Below, in pieces: positions 1 through 8,925 of a stretch of DNA of 64,000 nucleotides. Under the pieces are notes generated by a model. The model was not told the DNA's origin and ran no database searches. It saw only the letters and a program-made list of their open reading frames with translations. The position numbers were made by a program, and so were the translations under genes. The stretch covers positions 1 to 64,000 of the forward strand of contig JAJYXR010000024.1 of the NCBI GenBank assembly GCA_021801795.1, read 5' to 3'. The stretch comes from Actinomycetes bacterium. GTDB taxonomy: Bacteria > Actinomycetota > Acidimicrobiia > Acidimicrobiales > JAJYXR01. Every line of letters begins with the position of its first letter. Position 1 is the first letter of the stretch.

Positions 1-2806
1 CCACCTGGGTAGTGCCCGAGTAGTTGAATATGGTCACCTGGCCAGAAGCAGGCAGCCCCACCATCACCAGGTTCGGCACGGCAGCCGCCCCGGCCGGGAA
101 GTTCACGTTCGACACGGTTGGGCGGGCTTCGCCCGCAGGGTAAACGCTCAGATATCCCCCAGCCGTCGGGTCCACGGCGGTGACGTTCAGAGCCACGCCC
201 AGAGCACCCGCTGGTACGCCTCCCAGCCCTGTCACCTGGATGGTCAGGGTGCCACCGGCACCAGGGGCCTTCCCCTCGCACTGGGTGAGGGCCGTGCCAG
301 AAAGCCCGCTCGGGTTCCCGGCCCTCGTGTCGCATATCCGGGTAGGTGTCACCGGCACGTATGCAGAGGAACCCGAGGAACCCGAACCCGAACCCGAACC
401 CGAACCCGAACCCGAACCCGAACCCGAGCCAGAGCCCGAGCCAGAGCCAGAGCCAGAGCCGGAGCCCGAGCCAGAGCCGGAGCCCGAGCCAGAGCCGGAG
501 CCCGAGCCGGAGCCAGATGAGGAGCTGCCACCTACTACTACCGCCTGAACACCGTCGGTGCCGGTGGCGAAGCAGGCGGAGGTACCTGGACATGCAAGCG
601 CGACCAGCCGTTCGGTGCCGGGTACCGGTTCAGCAGACCAGGTGGAGCCCGATCCGGTTACGACGACGCCCTCGGCACCGGAGCTGCCGGTCACCGAACC
701 GACCGCGGTGCAGGAACCAGAGGCGCACGAGAGCGACTGCAGCTCGGAGGTGCCGGCTACGGCGTATACCGACCAGGTGGAGCCAGACCCGCTGGCCAGC
801 ACCCCCTGCTCGGAGCTACCGCTGCCCACTTGTCCGGCAGCCACACAGGTACTGGAGGCTGCTGGACAGTTGACCGAGGACAGGTAACCGGTACCCGCCA
901 GGTCTACCTGCTGCCAGGTCGACCCCGAGCCGTAGACCACCACGCCTATCGGGTTGCCCGACTGGATCCCGTAACCCGAGGCGGCGCAGGCCGAGTCCGA
1001 GGCGCAGGACACCGAGTAGAGGTAGGAGGCGCCCTGCTGGGTGGTGACCACCGGCGAGGTGCCCGCCAGCCATGCCAGAACCCCGGTGGATCCCGAGCCT
1101 CCCGAGAGCCCACCGGCAGCCACGCAGGTGCCCGCGGCCGGGCAGGCCAGGGCCGACAGGGAGCTGGTCCCGCCAATCTCGGAGACGCTCCACGCCGAGG
1201 CCGTCCAGGAGGCACCGCTCCAGATGGCCTCCACGCCCTGGCTGCCCGAGGATCCTTCCACATAGCCCACTGCCACGCAGGAGGCTGGTGAGGTGCAGGT
1301 GACCGCATCGAGGTCGGTGGTGGCAGGCAGGGCTATCGCCGACCATGCCGAACCGGTCCACTCCGCTACCACCCCCTCCTCTGAGCTGCCCGAGAGCAGG
1401 TAGCCGGTCGCCAGGCACTCGGTGGCGCCGGCGCAGTAGGTGGCCTCGAGCGAGGTGGTGTAGCCCACGCCGGCCAGCGAGGACGACCACGAGGTGCCGT
1501 CGTAGACGCTGGCGACGCCGGTGGAGGTACCGGCACCCACGGCCAGGCAGGTAGAAGCAGTGCCACAGGAGAGCGCTCCTAGGCTGGATGCACCCTGGGG
1601 AAGGGCTCCGGCTGACCAGGTGGAGTCCGAGCCGGGGCTCCCGGTGGCGAGAGCTCCGACAGGGGAGCCCGAGTCGAGCAGGTCGCCTACTGCCTCACAG
1701 GAGCTGGACGAGGAGCAGGATGCTCCGTAGAGGTCGCTCGTGGAGGCTACCTGCGAAGCAGACCAGGTGGAGCCCGAGCCCGTAGCTACGACGCCCTCCG
1801 AGCTGCCGCTGCCTACGGCTACGCAGGGACCGGCCGGCGCGCAGGACACCGAGTAGAGATCCCCGCTCAAAGAGATCTGGGACGCAGACCAGGTAGTGGA
1901 GGTCGCGGTTCCGCTCGCCACCACCCCTACGGCCGGCGTGACAGACGTGTCGTCCCCCGAGGCGACGCAGGAGGAGACTGAGCCACAGGCCACCGACTGG
2001 AGCAGCCTGGTCCCCGATACCTCTGCAGCCGACCATGCACCCGAGGTCTCGACTGCCACCACGCCCGCCGAGGCGCCGCCGCCCACCGCCACGCAGGACC
2101 CCGCCTGGGGGCACGCGACGGAGTCCAGGTTATCGGTCCCCGATACCTCTGCAGCCGACCATGCACCCGAGGTCTCGACTGCCACCACGCCTGACGAGGC
2201 GCCGCCGCCCACGGCCACGCAGGACCCCGCCTGGGGGCACGCGACGCCGAAGAGCTGGGTGGTGCCCGCCAGGGATGTCACGGACCAGGTCGATCCGTCG
2301 TAGGTGGCTACCACCCCCGAACCCGACGAGGAGCCAGAACCTATCCCGACGGCCACGCAGTCCGTGCTCGACAGGCACGCGACGCTCGCCAGCGAGCTGG
2401 TCCCGGACACCTCGGATGCTGACCAGGTGGAGCCGTCGTAGACAACCGCCACACCTGCCGAGGCGCCGCTGCCCACGGCCACGCAGGACCCCGCCTGGGG
2501 GCACGCGACGTCCGATAGGCCGGTGGCCTGGGAGACGGGGGTGACCGACCATGCACCTGAGGTCTCGACTGCCACCACGCCGTCGCCCGCTGCTCCTGAG
2601 CCCGCGGCCACGCAAGCTCCTGCGGTGGGACAGGAGACCGAGAAGAGCTGCTGTATCTGACCCGCGTAGTCAGCCGTCACGGCATAGGAGCTGGACGCGC
2701 CTGCAGGCCCGGAGGGCAGCCCGAGCGCCATGATGACCGCTGAGGCTAGGAACACCGTGCCCGCAGCCAACGCGCGTGGTCGCCGGTGGTATCCGAGTCC
2801 GCTCAC
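1..2806 (-). CDS. Secreted protein of about sixteen 42-residue repeats, partial
   Basis: The frame opens with GTG at 2806 and stays open to the window edge, so at least 935 residues are present and the C-terminus is missing. The first ~40 residues look like a signal peptide (RRPR, hydrophobic run, SGPAGASS). About sixteen repeats follow, each with a core like W-S-x8-L-x-S-V-x-C-P-x2-G-S-C-V-A-V-G and ending G-V-V-A; two copies at about 2011 and 2137 are nearly identical at 126-bp spacing. A Gly-Ser linker (350-529) separates them from a terminal domain with [12 protein letters not shown] and [17 protein letters not shown], a module common in secreted actinobacterial proteins. The two conserved cysteines per repeat could form disulfides. 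A beta-propeller-like fold is my inference; function unknown, probably surface or adhesion. Confidence 0.85.
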   Translation of the reverse strand, partial: MSGLGYHRRPRALAAGTVFLASAVIMALGLPSGPAGASSSYAVTADYAGQIQQLFSVSCPTAGACVAAGSGAAGDGVVAVETSGAWSVTPVSQATGLSDVACPQAGSCVAVGSGASAGVAVVYDGSTWSASEVSGTSSLASVACLSSTDCVAVGIGSGSSSGSGVVATYDGSTWSVTSLAGTTQLFGVACPQAGSCVAVGGGASSGVVAVETSGAWSAAEVSGTDNLDSVACPQAGSCVAVGGGASAGVVAVETSGAWSAAEVSGTRLLQSVACGSVSSCVASGDDTSVTPAVGVVASGTATSTTWSASQISLSGDLYSVSCAPAGPCVAVGSGSSEGVVATGSGSTWSASQVASTSDLYGASCSSSSSCEAVGDLLDSGSPVGALATGSPGSDSTWSAGALPQGASSLGALSCGTASTCLAVGAGTSTGVASVYDGTSWSSSLAGVGYTTSLEATYCAGATECLATGYLLSGSSEEGVVAEWTGSAWSAIALPATTDLDAVTCTSPASCVAVGYVEGSSGSQGVEAIWSGASWTASAWSVSEIGGTSSLSALACPAAGTCVAAGGLSGGSGSTGVLAWLAGTSPVVTTQQGASYLYSVSCASDSACAASGYGIQSGNPIGVVVYGSGSTWQQVDLAGTGYLSSVNCPAASSTCVAAGQVGSGSSEQGVLASGSGSTWSVYAVAGTSELQSLSCASGSCTAVGSVTGSSGAEGVVVTGSGSTWSAEPVPGTERLVALACPGTSACFATGTDGVQAVVVGGSSSSGSGSGSGSGSGSGSGSGSGSGSGSGSGSGSGSGSGSGSGSGSGSGSSGSSAYVPVTPTRICDTRAGNPSGLSGTALTQCEGKAPGAGGTLTIQVTGLGGVPAGALGVALNVTAVDPTAGGYLSVYPAGEARPTVSNVNFPAGAAAVPNLVMVGLPASGQVTIFNYSGTTQV
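350..529 (-). repeat. Gly-Ser linker repeat
   Basis: About 30 alternating Gly-Ser codons (ggc/ggt with tcc, tct or tcg) form a flexible linker between the repeat region and the terminal domain of the secreted protein. Read on the opposite strand this gives a Pro-Glu run, which is an antisense shadow. Such a run is prone to length change by slippage. Confidence 0.85.
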
Positions 2807-2852
2807 GAAGCGTCACTCTACCCCGGAAGCCTCGTCCGTAAGGGAGGGGAGT

Positions 2853-3449
2853 TCACTCGACCGGAACGGCTGCGGTGCCCCGGAGGAGGAGATGGTCGAG
2901 GAGCACCCTGACCAGGCTGCCTACCGAGCAGCCGTCTGCGAAGAGCTCCAGATCGGGTGACTCCGGGGGCTCGTATGGGTCGTCAACGCCGGTCATGCCC
3001 ACCATGGCCCCGCTGCGGGCCCGCGCGTAGAGGCCCTTCGGATCCCTGGCCTCGCAGACCTCCATGGGGGTGGAGACCCAGACCTCCACGAAGTCGACTC
3101 CCTCCTCGGCGTGCCTGCGCTGCACCGCGATGCGGTCCGAGCGAAAGGGGCTCACCAGGCTCACGACCACGAACAGGCCGCTGCGAGCCGCCACTATGGC
3201 GACCTCGCCAGCCCGCCTGACTGCCTCGGACCTACCCTCGCGGGTGAAGTCCAGGTCGGAGTTCAGGCCCCGTCGCAGGTCGTCACCGTCCAGATGGACA
3301 CAGGCCGTGCCCATCTGTTCCAGATGGGCACAGAGCGCCTCGGCGATGGTCGACTTACCGGCACCGGGAAGCCCCGTGAGCCAGAGCGTGGTACCTGTCG
3401 CGTCCAACCGTTGGCTGAAGCCAGGGGCCAGAGGGACGCGTCCGGTCAC
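2853..3449 (-). CDS. cysC: Adenylyl-sulfate kinase
   Basis: This 198-residue APS kinase phosphorylates adenylyl sulfate to PAPS in sulfate assimilation. The Walker A loop GLPGAGKST is at residues 26-34, followed by the family motifs LDGDDLR, FTREGR and DPKGLYARAR. It is the usual length for a stand-alone CysC. The GTG start at 3449 overlaps the TGA of cysN in a GTGA tetranucleotide, so translation is probably coupled. It is last in cysD-cysN-cysC, matching the order of the pathway. A 46-bp spacer separates it from the large secreted repeat gene on the same strand, which is probably unrelated in function. Confidence 0.95.
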   Translation of the reverse strand: MTGRVPLAPGFSQRLDATGTTLWLTGLPGAGKSTIAEALCAHLEQMGTACVHLDGDDLRRGLNSDLDFTREGRSEAVRRAGEVAIVAARSGLFVVVSLVSPFRSDRIAVQRRHAEEGVDFVEVWVSTPMEVCEARDPKGLYARARSGAMVGMTGVDDPYEPPESPDLELFADGCSVGSLVRVLLDHLLLRGTAAVPVE

Positions 3450-4774
3450 GTCACGCCTCGAAGGCTGGCCGGGGGGGAGGTGGGGCCTCTAAGGGTGAGC
3501 GCGCCGAGCGTCGCCCCGCTCGCTGCGTCTACGAGCAGCGCGCATCCGGTGGAGCGGACCCGGGCGTGGTCGTCTGCCCATAGGGGATGATCCGCCACTA
3601 GGGTGACGTGCCCGATGTCGTTGGCGCCCAGCGCGCAGGCGCCTGGGTCTCTGTGGAGTGTCGATATGTCGAGACGGTAGTGGACGCTCGACACTCTCAC
3701 GCCCACCCATCGGGTCGTGTGCCTCATGGTCAGCCTCATCCCCTCCGCTAGTGGCTGATCGCCCATCCAGAACACCATCGCGTCGATCTCGCTCCTCGGC
3801 GCGGGATGGTTCAGCGGCCTGCAGAGCATGGATCCTCTCGGAGGCCAGAAGCCACCCTGGTCGGATGCGACGCCGCCGAGGGCAGCCACCACGATGCCAG
3901 GCGGCCTCGCCTCGCGAAGCGTTTTGGCGGGTGCTCTGAGTGCCGCCGGTGCGGCCAGCCGGCGGATGGTGACCGGCACGGGCTCAGAGGAGCTCTCGAA
4001 ACCGCCGAGCACCACCAGCTCCTCCTCGTCGCGCAGCACGCCGGAGAGCACCTGGAGGACCACGCCTGGCTCCCGCGTGCGATCGCCTGGCAGCTGCAGA
4101 GGCCTCTCCACGGAGGCCCGCAGATCGACGAGGTTCCGGTCCGAGGAGGTGTGGACCTCCTCCAGGTGGGCCAGCAGCGGGGCCCCCTCGTACCAGGTCA
4201 TCTCCGCGGAACGGGACGAGACGTTGTCACCGCCGAGGGCGCTGACGGGAACGAAGGCCACATCGGGCAGGTCCAGTCTCTCCGACAGCTCCTCGAAGCT
4301 GTCGCGTACCGAGTCGTAGGCATCTCGGGAGAAGCCGACCAGGTCCATCTTGTTCACGCAGACCACCAGATGGGGCACCCTGATGAGAGACGCCAGCAGA
4401 GCGTGGCGCCGGGTCTGCTCCACCACGCCATGGCGGGCGTCGACGAGGACGAGCGCCACGTCGGCCCCAGAGAGAGCCGTCACGGCATTCCGGGTCAGCT
4501 CCACATGACCAGGGGAGTCGGCCAGCAGGAAGCGGCGGCGCCTGGTCGCGAAGCTGCGATATGCGACGTCGATGGTGATCCCCTTCTCGCTCTCCTCCCT
4601 CAGCCCGTCGGTGAGCTGTGCCAGGTCGAGCACACCTGGCCCGCCCAGAGCCTCGATCTCGTCGTCGAAGGCCTGCTTGGCCTCCAGGACCATGCGACCG
4701 ATGAGGGTCGACTTCCCGTCGTCGACGGACCCCGATGTGGCCACCCTCACGAAGTCGCGAGCCAGGGGAGCCAT
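3446..4774 (-). CDS. cysN: Sulfate adenylyltransferase subunit 1 (GTPase)
   Basis: CysN is the GTPase that drives ATP sulfurylase (CysDN), making APS from sulfate and ATP. The protein has 442 residues: G1 GSVDDGKST at 15-23, G3 DSPGHVE at 88-94, G4 NKMD at 143-146, then EF-Tu-like beta-barrel domains. G3 is normally DTPGHEQ; here Glu-Gln has become Val-Glu, a change near the catalytic switch that may affect GTPase control. I chose the ATG at 4774 because it overlaps the cysD stop (TGATG) and begins just before the P-loop; the longer open frame upstream only shadows cysD. It lies between cysD and cysC. Confidence 0.93.
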   Translation of the reverse strand: MAPLARDFVRVATSGSVDDGKSTLIGRMVLEAKQAFDDEIEALGGPGVLDLAQLTDGLREESEKGITIDVAYRSFATRRRRFLLADSPGHVELTRNAVTALSGADVALVLVDARHGVVEQTRRHALLASLIRVPHLVVCVNKMDLVGFSRDAYDSVRDSFEELSERLDLPDVAFVPVSALGGDNVSSRSAEMTWYEGAPLLAHLEEVHTSSDRNLVDLRASVERPLQLPGDRTREPGVVLQVLSGVLRDEEELVVLGGFESSSEPVPVTIRRLAAPAALRAPAKTLREARPPGIVVAALGGVASDQGGFWPPRGSMLCRPLNHPAPRSEIDAMVFWMGDQPLAEGMRLTMRHTTRWVGVRVSSVHYRLDISTLHRDPGACALGANDIGHVTLVADHPLWADDHARVRSTGCALLVDAASGATLGALTLRGPTSPPASLRGVT

Positions 4775-5727
4775 CAGAAGTAACCGGCCTTCTTCCGGTC
4801 CTCCATGGACCAGCGCGACCCCCGGTCGTCCATCCGGGTGGCACCTCGCTCGCTGGTCCTCGTAGAGGCGATCTCGGCCATCACCTCGGGGATGCTCGAA
4901 GCGGCTGACTCGATGGCCGCTGTGCAGGTCATGTCCCCGACGGTGCGGTAGCGGACGGTCGCCTCCAGCACCTCCTCTCCTGGCGCCGGCGGGGTGTGAG
5001 GACCCACCCCCACCAGCATCCCAGCGCGCCTCACCACCGGTCGCCGGTGGGCGAAGTAGATGGAGGGAAGCTCGATCCCCTCGCGCTCCACGTAACGCCA
5101 CACGTCCATCTCGGTCCAGTTCGACAGGGGGAAGCAGCGGAGGTGCTCACCTGGCCCGTGGAGGGGATTGTGCAGGTCCCACAGCTCCGGCCGCTGGTGG
5201 CGAGGATTCCAGCCACCCGAGGAGTCACGCACCGACAGCATCCGCTCCTTGGCGCGGGCTTTCTCCTCGTCACGGCGTGCCCCACCGACCAACGCGTCGA
5301 AGCCATACCTGGCCACTGCGTCTAGGAGCACCGCACTCTGCAGGGCGTTACGCGAGGCGCCCGGGGAGGCATCCTCGACCACCAGCCCGGCCTCGATGGC
5401 CTCGGACACGGATGCCACCAGCAACTCCACGTGGTAGCGGGCCAGCGCCGCGTCACGATAGGCGATCACCTCGGGGAAGTTATGTTCGGTATCCACGTGG
5501 AGCGCTGGGACCTGGGGCTCTCCTGGCCAGGCAGCCTTGGACACGAGGTGCAGAACGACCGCAGAATCCTTGCCGCCACTGAAGAGGAGCGCGGGACGCT
5601 CGCACTCCGACATGACCGCGTGCAGCAGGTGCAGTGCCTCCGCCTCGAGCAGGTCGAGGTCGGTGAACGGCGCGATGGCTGGCGCGGAAGGTGTCTCGGT
5701 GCCGGTGGTCTGCTCGGTGGTTCCCAC
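4774..5727 (-). CDS. cysD: Sulfate adenylyltransferase subunit 2
   Basis: CysD is the adenylyltransferase subunit of ATP sulfurylase. It has 317 residues, normal for the family, with the N-type PP-loop SGGKDS at residues 50-55 and the CysD signatures HVDTEHNFPE and CFPLSNWTEMDVW. The start is GTG at 5727. A TAGCCT box (5734-5739) lies exactly 6 nt upstream and shares its TAG with the stop codon of the uracil-DNA glycosylase gene, so cysDNC probably has its own leaderless promoter as well as possible read-through from upstream. Confidence 0.95.
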   Translation of the reverse strand: MGTTEQTTGTETPSAPAIAPFTDLDLLEAEALHLLHAVMSECERPALLFSGGKDSAVVLHLVSKAAWPGEPQVPALHVDTEHNFPEVIAYRDAALARYHVELLVASVSEAIEAGLVVEDASPGASRNALQSAVLLDAVARYGFDALVGGARRDEEKARAKERMLSVRDSSGGWNPRHQRPELWDLHNPLHGPGEHLRCFPLSNWTEMDVWRYVEREGIELPSIYFAHRRPVVRRAGMLVGVGPHTPPAPGEEVLEATVRYRTVGDMTCTAAIESAASSIPEVMAEIASTRTSERGATRMDDRGSRWSMEDRKKAGYF

Positions 5728-5733
5728 GTGCCG

Positions 5734-5739
5734 AGGCTA
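5734..5739 (-). promoter_or_regulatory. -10 box for cysD (leaderless)
   Basis: TAGCCT on the minus strand is followed by 6 nt and the GTG of cysD. The hexamer includes the TAG stop of the upstream glycosylase gene. No -35 box is obvious. Confidence 0.45.
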
Positions 5740-6453
5740 ACCGCCAGCCGGACCCGGACGGGGACTCGCGAGACGTCTGGCCTCCGAGAGGACCTCGTCG
5801 AGCATCGCCTCGGTGAGCCGTCCGGTGAAGGTGTTCTGCTGGCTCGGGTGGTAACAGCCGAGGATGTGACGGCCCTGAGGGAGACGGACTGGTGAGCCAT
5901 GGCCGAAGACCGGTCTCGGGCGCACGTCGTAGTGCCGACACAGCGCGTCGAAGGCGAACTTCCCGAGCGCCACCAGCACGCGGGCATCCTCCAGAAGGGC
6001 GAGCTCCCTGACCAGGTATGGGCTGCACGCATCGCGCTCGGCCACGCTCGGCTGGTTTCCCGGAGGTGCGCAGTGCACGACCGCAGTTATGTAGGCACCC
6101 CGGAGGACCAGCCCGTCGGCGCGCGAGCGGCTCACCGGCTGGCTGGAGAGCCCCGCGCGCTCAAGAGCGGCGAAGAGCCATTCCCCGGAGCGATCCCCGG
6201 TGAACATCCGGCCGGTCCGGTTCGAGCCATGTGCCCCAGGTGCCAGACCCACCAGCACTATGGAGGCAGCCGGATCGCCGAAACCCGGAACCGGCCTCCC
6301 CCAGTACTCCTCTTCCCTGTAGGCAGCCCTGCGCTCGGTGGCTACCTTCTCGCGCCAGGCGACGAGCCTCGGGCACCTGCGACAGGCTGCTATCTCGTCA
6401 GCCAGCTCAGCCAGGCCGGCTGTCCTGGAGGGATCTGGGGACCGAGAGTCCAC
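5737..6453 (-). CDS. Family 5 uracil-DNA glycosylase (UDGb type)
   Basis: This 238-residue protein matches the Fe-S family 4/5 uracil-DNA glycosylases, which remove uracil and deaminated bases from DNA. Cysteines 24, 27, 128 and 143 fit the four-Cys cluster spacing. Motif 1 is GLAPGAHGSNRTGRMFTGD (70-88); the Ala-His in place of an acidic residue is the family 5 form. The second active-site motif is CYHPSQQNTFTGR near the C-terminus. Start GTG at 6453 lies 6 nt after a TAGGCT box, so the transcript is probably leaderless. It is 9 bp upstream of cysD on the same strand, an arrangement with no evident functional link. Confidence 0.88.
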   Translation of the reverse strand: MDSRSPDPSRTAGLAELADEIAACRRCPRLVAWREKVATERRAAYREEEYWGRPVPGFGDPAASIVLVGLAPGAHGSNRTGRMFTGDRSGEWLFAALERAGLSSQPVSRSRADGLVLRGAYITAVVHCAPPGNQPSVAERDACSPYLVRELALLEDARVLVALGKFAFDALCRHYDVRPRPVFGHGSPVRLPQGRHILGCYHPSQQNTFTGRLTEAMLDEVLSEARRLASPRPGPAGG

Positions 6454-6459
6454 CCACAG

Positions 6460-6469
6460 AGCCTACGAT
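6460..6469. promoter_or_regulatory. Overlapping divergent -10 boxes (udg / phosphatase)
   Basis: Only 24 bp separate the GTG at 6453 (-) and the ATG at 6478 (+). TAGGCT on the minus strand (6460-6465) is 6 nt from the GTG; TACGAT on the plus strand (6464-6469) is 8 nt from the ATG. The hexamers overlap by two bases, so polymerase binding in one direction should exclude the other. Confidence 0.5.
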
Positions 6470-6477
6470 GACAGCGG

Positions 6478-7143
6478 ATGCCACCACGCACGAGGTCCGG
6501 GAAGAAGCCAGGCGCGAGAGCCGGGAGCCTCGCCATACTCGTCCGCCACGGGCAGACCTCCACCACAGGCCAGGTACTACCGGGACGTGCAGCCGGCCTC
6601 CACCTCTCCGAGGGGGGACTGGAGTCGGCCTCTCGGGTGGCCCTGGCGCTGTCGGCCATGAAGCACCCGCCTGCGGGCATCTATGCCTCACCACTGGAGC
6701 GGGCTCGCGAGACGGCAGCCCCCATCGCAAGGGCACTCTCGCGACGGGTGGTGGTCGACAGGGGTCTGAACGAGTGCGACTTCGGCGAGTGGACCGGTAG
6801 GAGCCTCACCGCGCTGAGCCGGACGAAGGAGTGGGAGTCGGTCCAGAACCGGCCCAACGGCTTCCGCTTCCCCGGAGGGGAGTCCTTCGAGGAGATGCGT
6901 GCTCGGGTCTGGGGAACCCTCCTACGCCTGTCCGCACGCCACCAGGGCGAGGCCTTCGTCGCCGTCTCCCATGCCGACTGCATCAAGGCCGCAGTGGCAG
7001 AAGCGGCAGGTATCCCCCTCGACCTGTTCCAGCGCCTCGTGGTATCCCCCTGCTCCATAAGCGTCATAGCCTTCGGCGCTAACCGCATCCATGTGGTCTG
7101 CATGAACCGCACCACGTCCATAGACGACCTGGCGCTGTCATGA
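6478..7143 (+). CDS. Histidine phosphatase family protein (MSMEG_4193 type)
   Basis: A 221-residue phosphoglycerate-mutase-like phosphatase. The catalytic RHG is at residues 23-25 (LVRHGQT), the acid is in ECDFGEWTGRSL, and the second His is in AVSHADCIKAA. It heads a three-gene set (phosphatase, DUF3090, SCO1664) that is conserved across actinobacteria; this subfamily is recognised by that context. The substrate is unknown. The ATG at 6478 follows a TACGAT box by 8 nt. Its TGA overlaps the ATG of the next gene (ATGA). Confidence 0.9.
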   Translation: MPPRTRSGKKPGARAGSLAILVRHGQTSTTGQVLPGRAAGLHLSEGGLESASRVALALSAMKHPPAGIYASPLERARETAAPIARALSRRVVVDRGLNECDFGEWTGRSLTALSRTKEWESVQNRPNGFRFPGGESFEEMRARVWGTLLRLSARHQGEAFVAVSHADCIKAAVAEAAGIPLDLFQRLVVSPCSISVIAFGANRIHVVCMNRTTSIDDLALS

Positions 7144-7637
7144 GCCCCGCACACGACCTCGGCGATCTGGACCGCTTCACCACGGATGCCATCGGCCCCG
7201 CCGGTGAGCGGGTGTTCCTCATCCAGTGCCGCTCCGGCAGCACCCTGCTCACCATGAAGGCAGAGAAGCAACAGGTATCGGTCCTGTCGGACTACCTAGG
7301 ACGGCTGCTGGGTGACCTCGCGCGCCCGGGGCACCTGCCCGAGGATCTGGACCTCGAGGAACCGGCCGAGCCCGACTGGGTCCTCGGCACCCTCGGGGTC
7401 AGCTACGACGAGACCGGGGATCGGATAGTGATGGTGGCGGAGGAGCTGGTGGGAGAGGACGAGCCCGGCGAGGTGGCCCGCTTCGCCATAAGCCGCGAGC
7501 AGGCCGCCGCCTTCGCCATCAGGGCTGCGTCAATAGTCTCCGCGGGGCGCCCGGAGTGCCCGATGTGCGGGCTCCCCATCGACCCGGCAGGCCACGCGTG
7601 CCCGCGTACGAACGGCCACCGTCCTGGCGCGCCCTGA
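7140..7637 (+). CDS. DUF3090 family protein
   Basis: A 165-residue protein of DUF3090, widespread in actinobacteria and without known function. Features include the N-terminal DLGDLDRFTTDAIG, the central FLIQCRSGSTLLTMKAEKQQ, and a C-terminal zinc-ribbon-like CPMCGLPIDPAGHACPR. Start and stop overlap or abut neighbours (ATGA with the phosphatase; SCO1664 begins a few bases downstream), so the three are translated as an operon. The paired cysteines suggest metal binding, which is my inference. Confidence 0.88.
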   Translation: MSPAHDLGDLDRFTTDAIGPAGERVFLIQCRSGSTLLTMKAEKQQVSVLSDYLGRLLGDLARPGHLPEDLDLEEPAEPDWVLGTLGVSYDETGDRIVMVAEELVGEDEPGEVARFAISREQAAAFAIRAASIVSAGRPECPMCGLPIDPAGHACPRTNGHRPGAP

Positions 7638-7642
7638 GGCCG

Positions 7643-8407
7643 ATGGTCGAGGGGCACCTCCATATGGCAGGGTCTGAGCCTGCCATGACGGCTGCCGAGA
7701 AGGCCGAGACCCTCAGCACGCTTCGCTCCGGGGAGATGGAGATACTCGCCAGGATGCCCTGGAGCTCGAACCACACCTTCCTGGTGACAGCAGGGCTCTC
7801 CGGCAGGTCTCTCAGCGGTATCTACAAGCCACTGGCCGGAGAGAGGCCGCTATGGGATTTCGACCCGGGCCTGGGTAGGCGCGAGGCTGCAGCATACGAG
7901 CTGTCAGAGGAGCTGAACTGGGGATTCATTCCTCCCACCGTCTGGCGGGAGGAAGCCCCGCTAGGTCCGGGGTCGATCCAGCTTTTCGTCGAGGCCGACT
8001 TCCAGGAGCACTACTTCACCATCTGTGACCAGCCTGACCACCTCGAGGCCATCGAGGCCATCTGCGCCTTCGACGTCATCGCGAACAATGCCGACCGTAA
8101 GGCTGGCCACGTGCTGGTCGGCTCCGGCGGGAAACTATGGGGCATAGACCACGGGCTCTGCTTCCATCGCCAGCCGAAGCTGCGTACTGTCATATGGGAG
8201 CTGGCGGGCCAGGAGCTGCCTGAACGGCTCCTGGGGGATCTGGAGAGGATCGCCGCGCTGGAAAGCTCGCTCACCAGAAAGCTCGATAGCCTTCTCGCGC
8301 CTGGCGAGATCGCAGCTATCTCTGACCGTGCAGCGTGGCTGGTGCGAAACGGTGCCTACCCGATTCCCGATCCGGAGACACACCACTACCCATGGCCATT
8401 GGTCTGA
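7643..8407 (+). CDS. SCO1664 family protein (kinase-like fold)
   Basis: About 254 residues, recognised by YKPLAGERPLWDFDPGLGRREAAAYELS, ICAFDVIANNADRK and WGIDHGLCFH, which resemble the ATP- and metal-binding motifs of PI3/PI4-kinase-like and HipA-like proteins. The YKP lysine, the NNADRK Asp and the IDHG Asp are all present, so phosphotransfer is plausible but the substrate is unknown. I take ATG 7643, 5 nt after the DUF3090 stop; ATG 7664 has a better ribosome site (GAGGGG, 7649-7654) and may be the true start. An in-frame codon at 7556 would overlap DUF3090 heavily and is unlikely. The 3' end overlaps the convergent sixA-like gene by 22 bp. Confidence 0.85.
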   Translation: MVEGHLHMAGSEPAMTAAEKAETLSTLRSGEMEILARMPWSSNHTFLVTAGLSGRSLSGIYKPLAGERPLWDFDPGLGRREAAAYELSEELNWGFIPPTVWREEAPLGPGSIQLFVEADFQEHYFTICDQPDHLEAIEAICAFDVIANNADRKAGHVLVGSGGKLWGIDHGLCFHRQPKLRTVIWELAGQELPERLLGDLERIAALESSLTRKLDSLLAPGEIAAISDRAAWLVRNGAYPIPDPETHHYPWPLV

Positions 8408-8925
8408 CCTGGCCGTGTGATCGAAGGACCGGCGATCCCGCGGCCGAGCCCGACGAGCCGCCCCAATCTCACCAGGGCACCGGGCCAGTCCCCTACGTCG
8501 AGCTCGACTGCAGCTACGCAGGAGGTCGGGAACTGCGCTGGAGCCCGGTCGTCTACCAGCGAGGAGACGAGCTGGTGCATCGTGGGGTTATGCGCCACCA
8601 CCATCACCGACTGGTGTCCCTGGCCGCGAGATGCCACCACAGCCAGCACCTCGTCGGGGCTGGCCCGGTAGAGAGCGGGGTCCACGTCGACCGAGACGCC
8701 GAACACCTGAGCGACGATCTGGGCGGTGGACAGGGCTCTGGCGGCCGACGAGCTCAGGATGACTCCCGGTGGCCGCACCCCCGCCGACACCAGGGCCGGC
8801 AGCACCCGGTCGCGTAGGTCCTCTGCCTGGCGGGTCCCCTCTGGCGCGAGAGACCGGTCGTGGTCAGGCGCGCCTGGATCTGGCTCGGCAGCCTTCGCGT
8901 GGCGGACCAGCCAGAGCTCTTTCAG
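8386..8925 (-). CDS. SixA-like phosphohistidine phosphatase with CTG start
   Basis: The frame encodes a SixA-type histidine phosphatase: [10 protein letters not shown] with catalytic R8-H9, then [28 protein letters not shown] and [11 protein letters not shown]. An ordinary GTG start exists only at 8805, which would remove the catalytic RHA. Upstream, the frame closes at a stop at 8974-8976 and contains no ATG, GTG or TTG before RHA. The only sensible start is CTG at 8925, overlapping the etfA stop as CTGA, the same geometry as the GTGA and ATGA junctions used elsewhere here. That gives 179 residues, normal for the family. SixA removes phosphate from histidine phosphotransfer proteins; the target here is unknown. 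Confidence 0.75.
   Translation of the reverse strand: MKELWLVRHAKAAEPDPGAPDHDRSLAPEGTRQAEDLRDRVLPALVSAGVRPPGVILSSSAARALSTAQIVAQVFGVSVDVDPALYRASPDEVLAVVASRGQGHQSVMVVAHNPTMHQLVSSLVDDRAPAQFPTSCVAAVELDVGDWPGALVRLGRLVGLGRGIAGPSITRPGQTNGHG

Noticed and set aside
180..548. Plus-strand frame with a long Pro-Glu repeat
   Set aside because: It is the antisense of the Gly-Ser linker in the minus-strand secreted protein, whose frame continues on both sides with recognisable repeats.
4775..5101. N-terminal extension of cysN
   Set aside because: The extra residues are Gly/Arg-rich shadow of cysD, and ATG 4774 overlaps the cysD stop and begins right at the family start.
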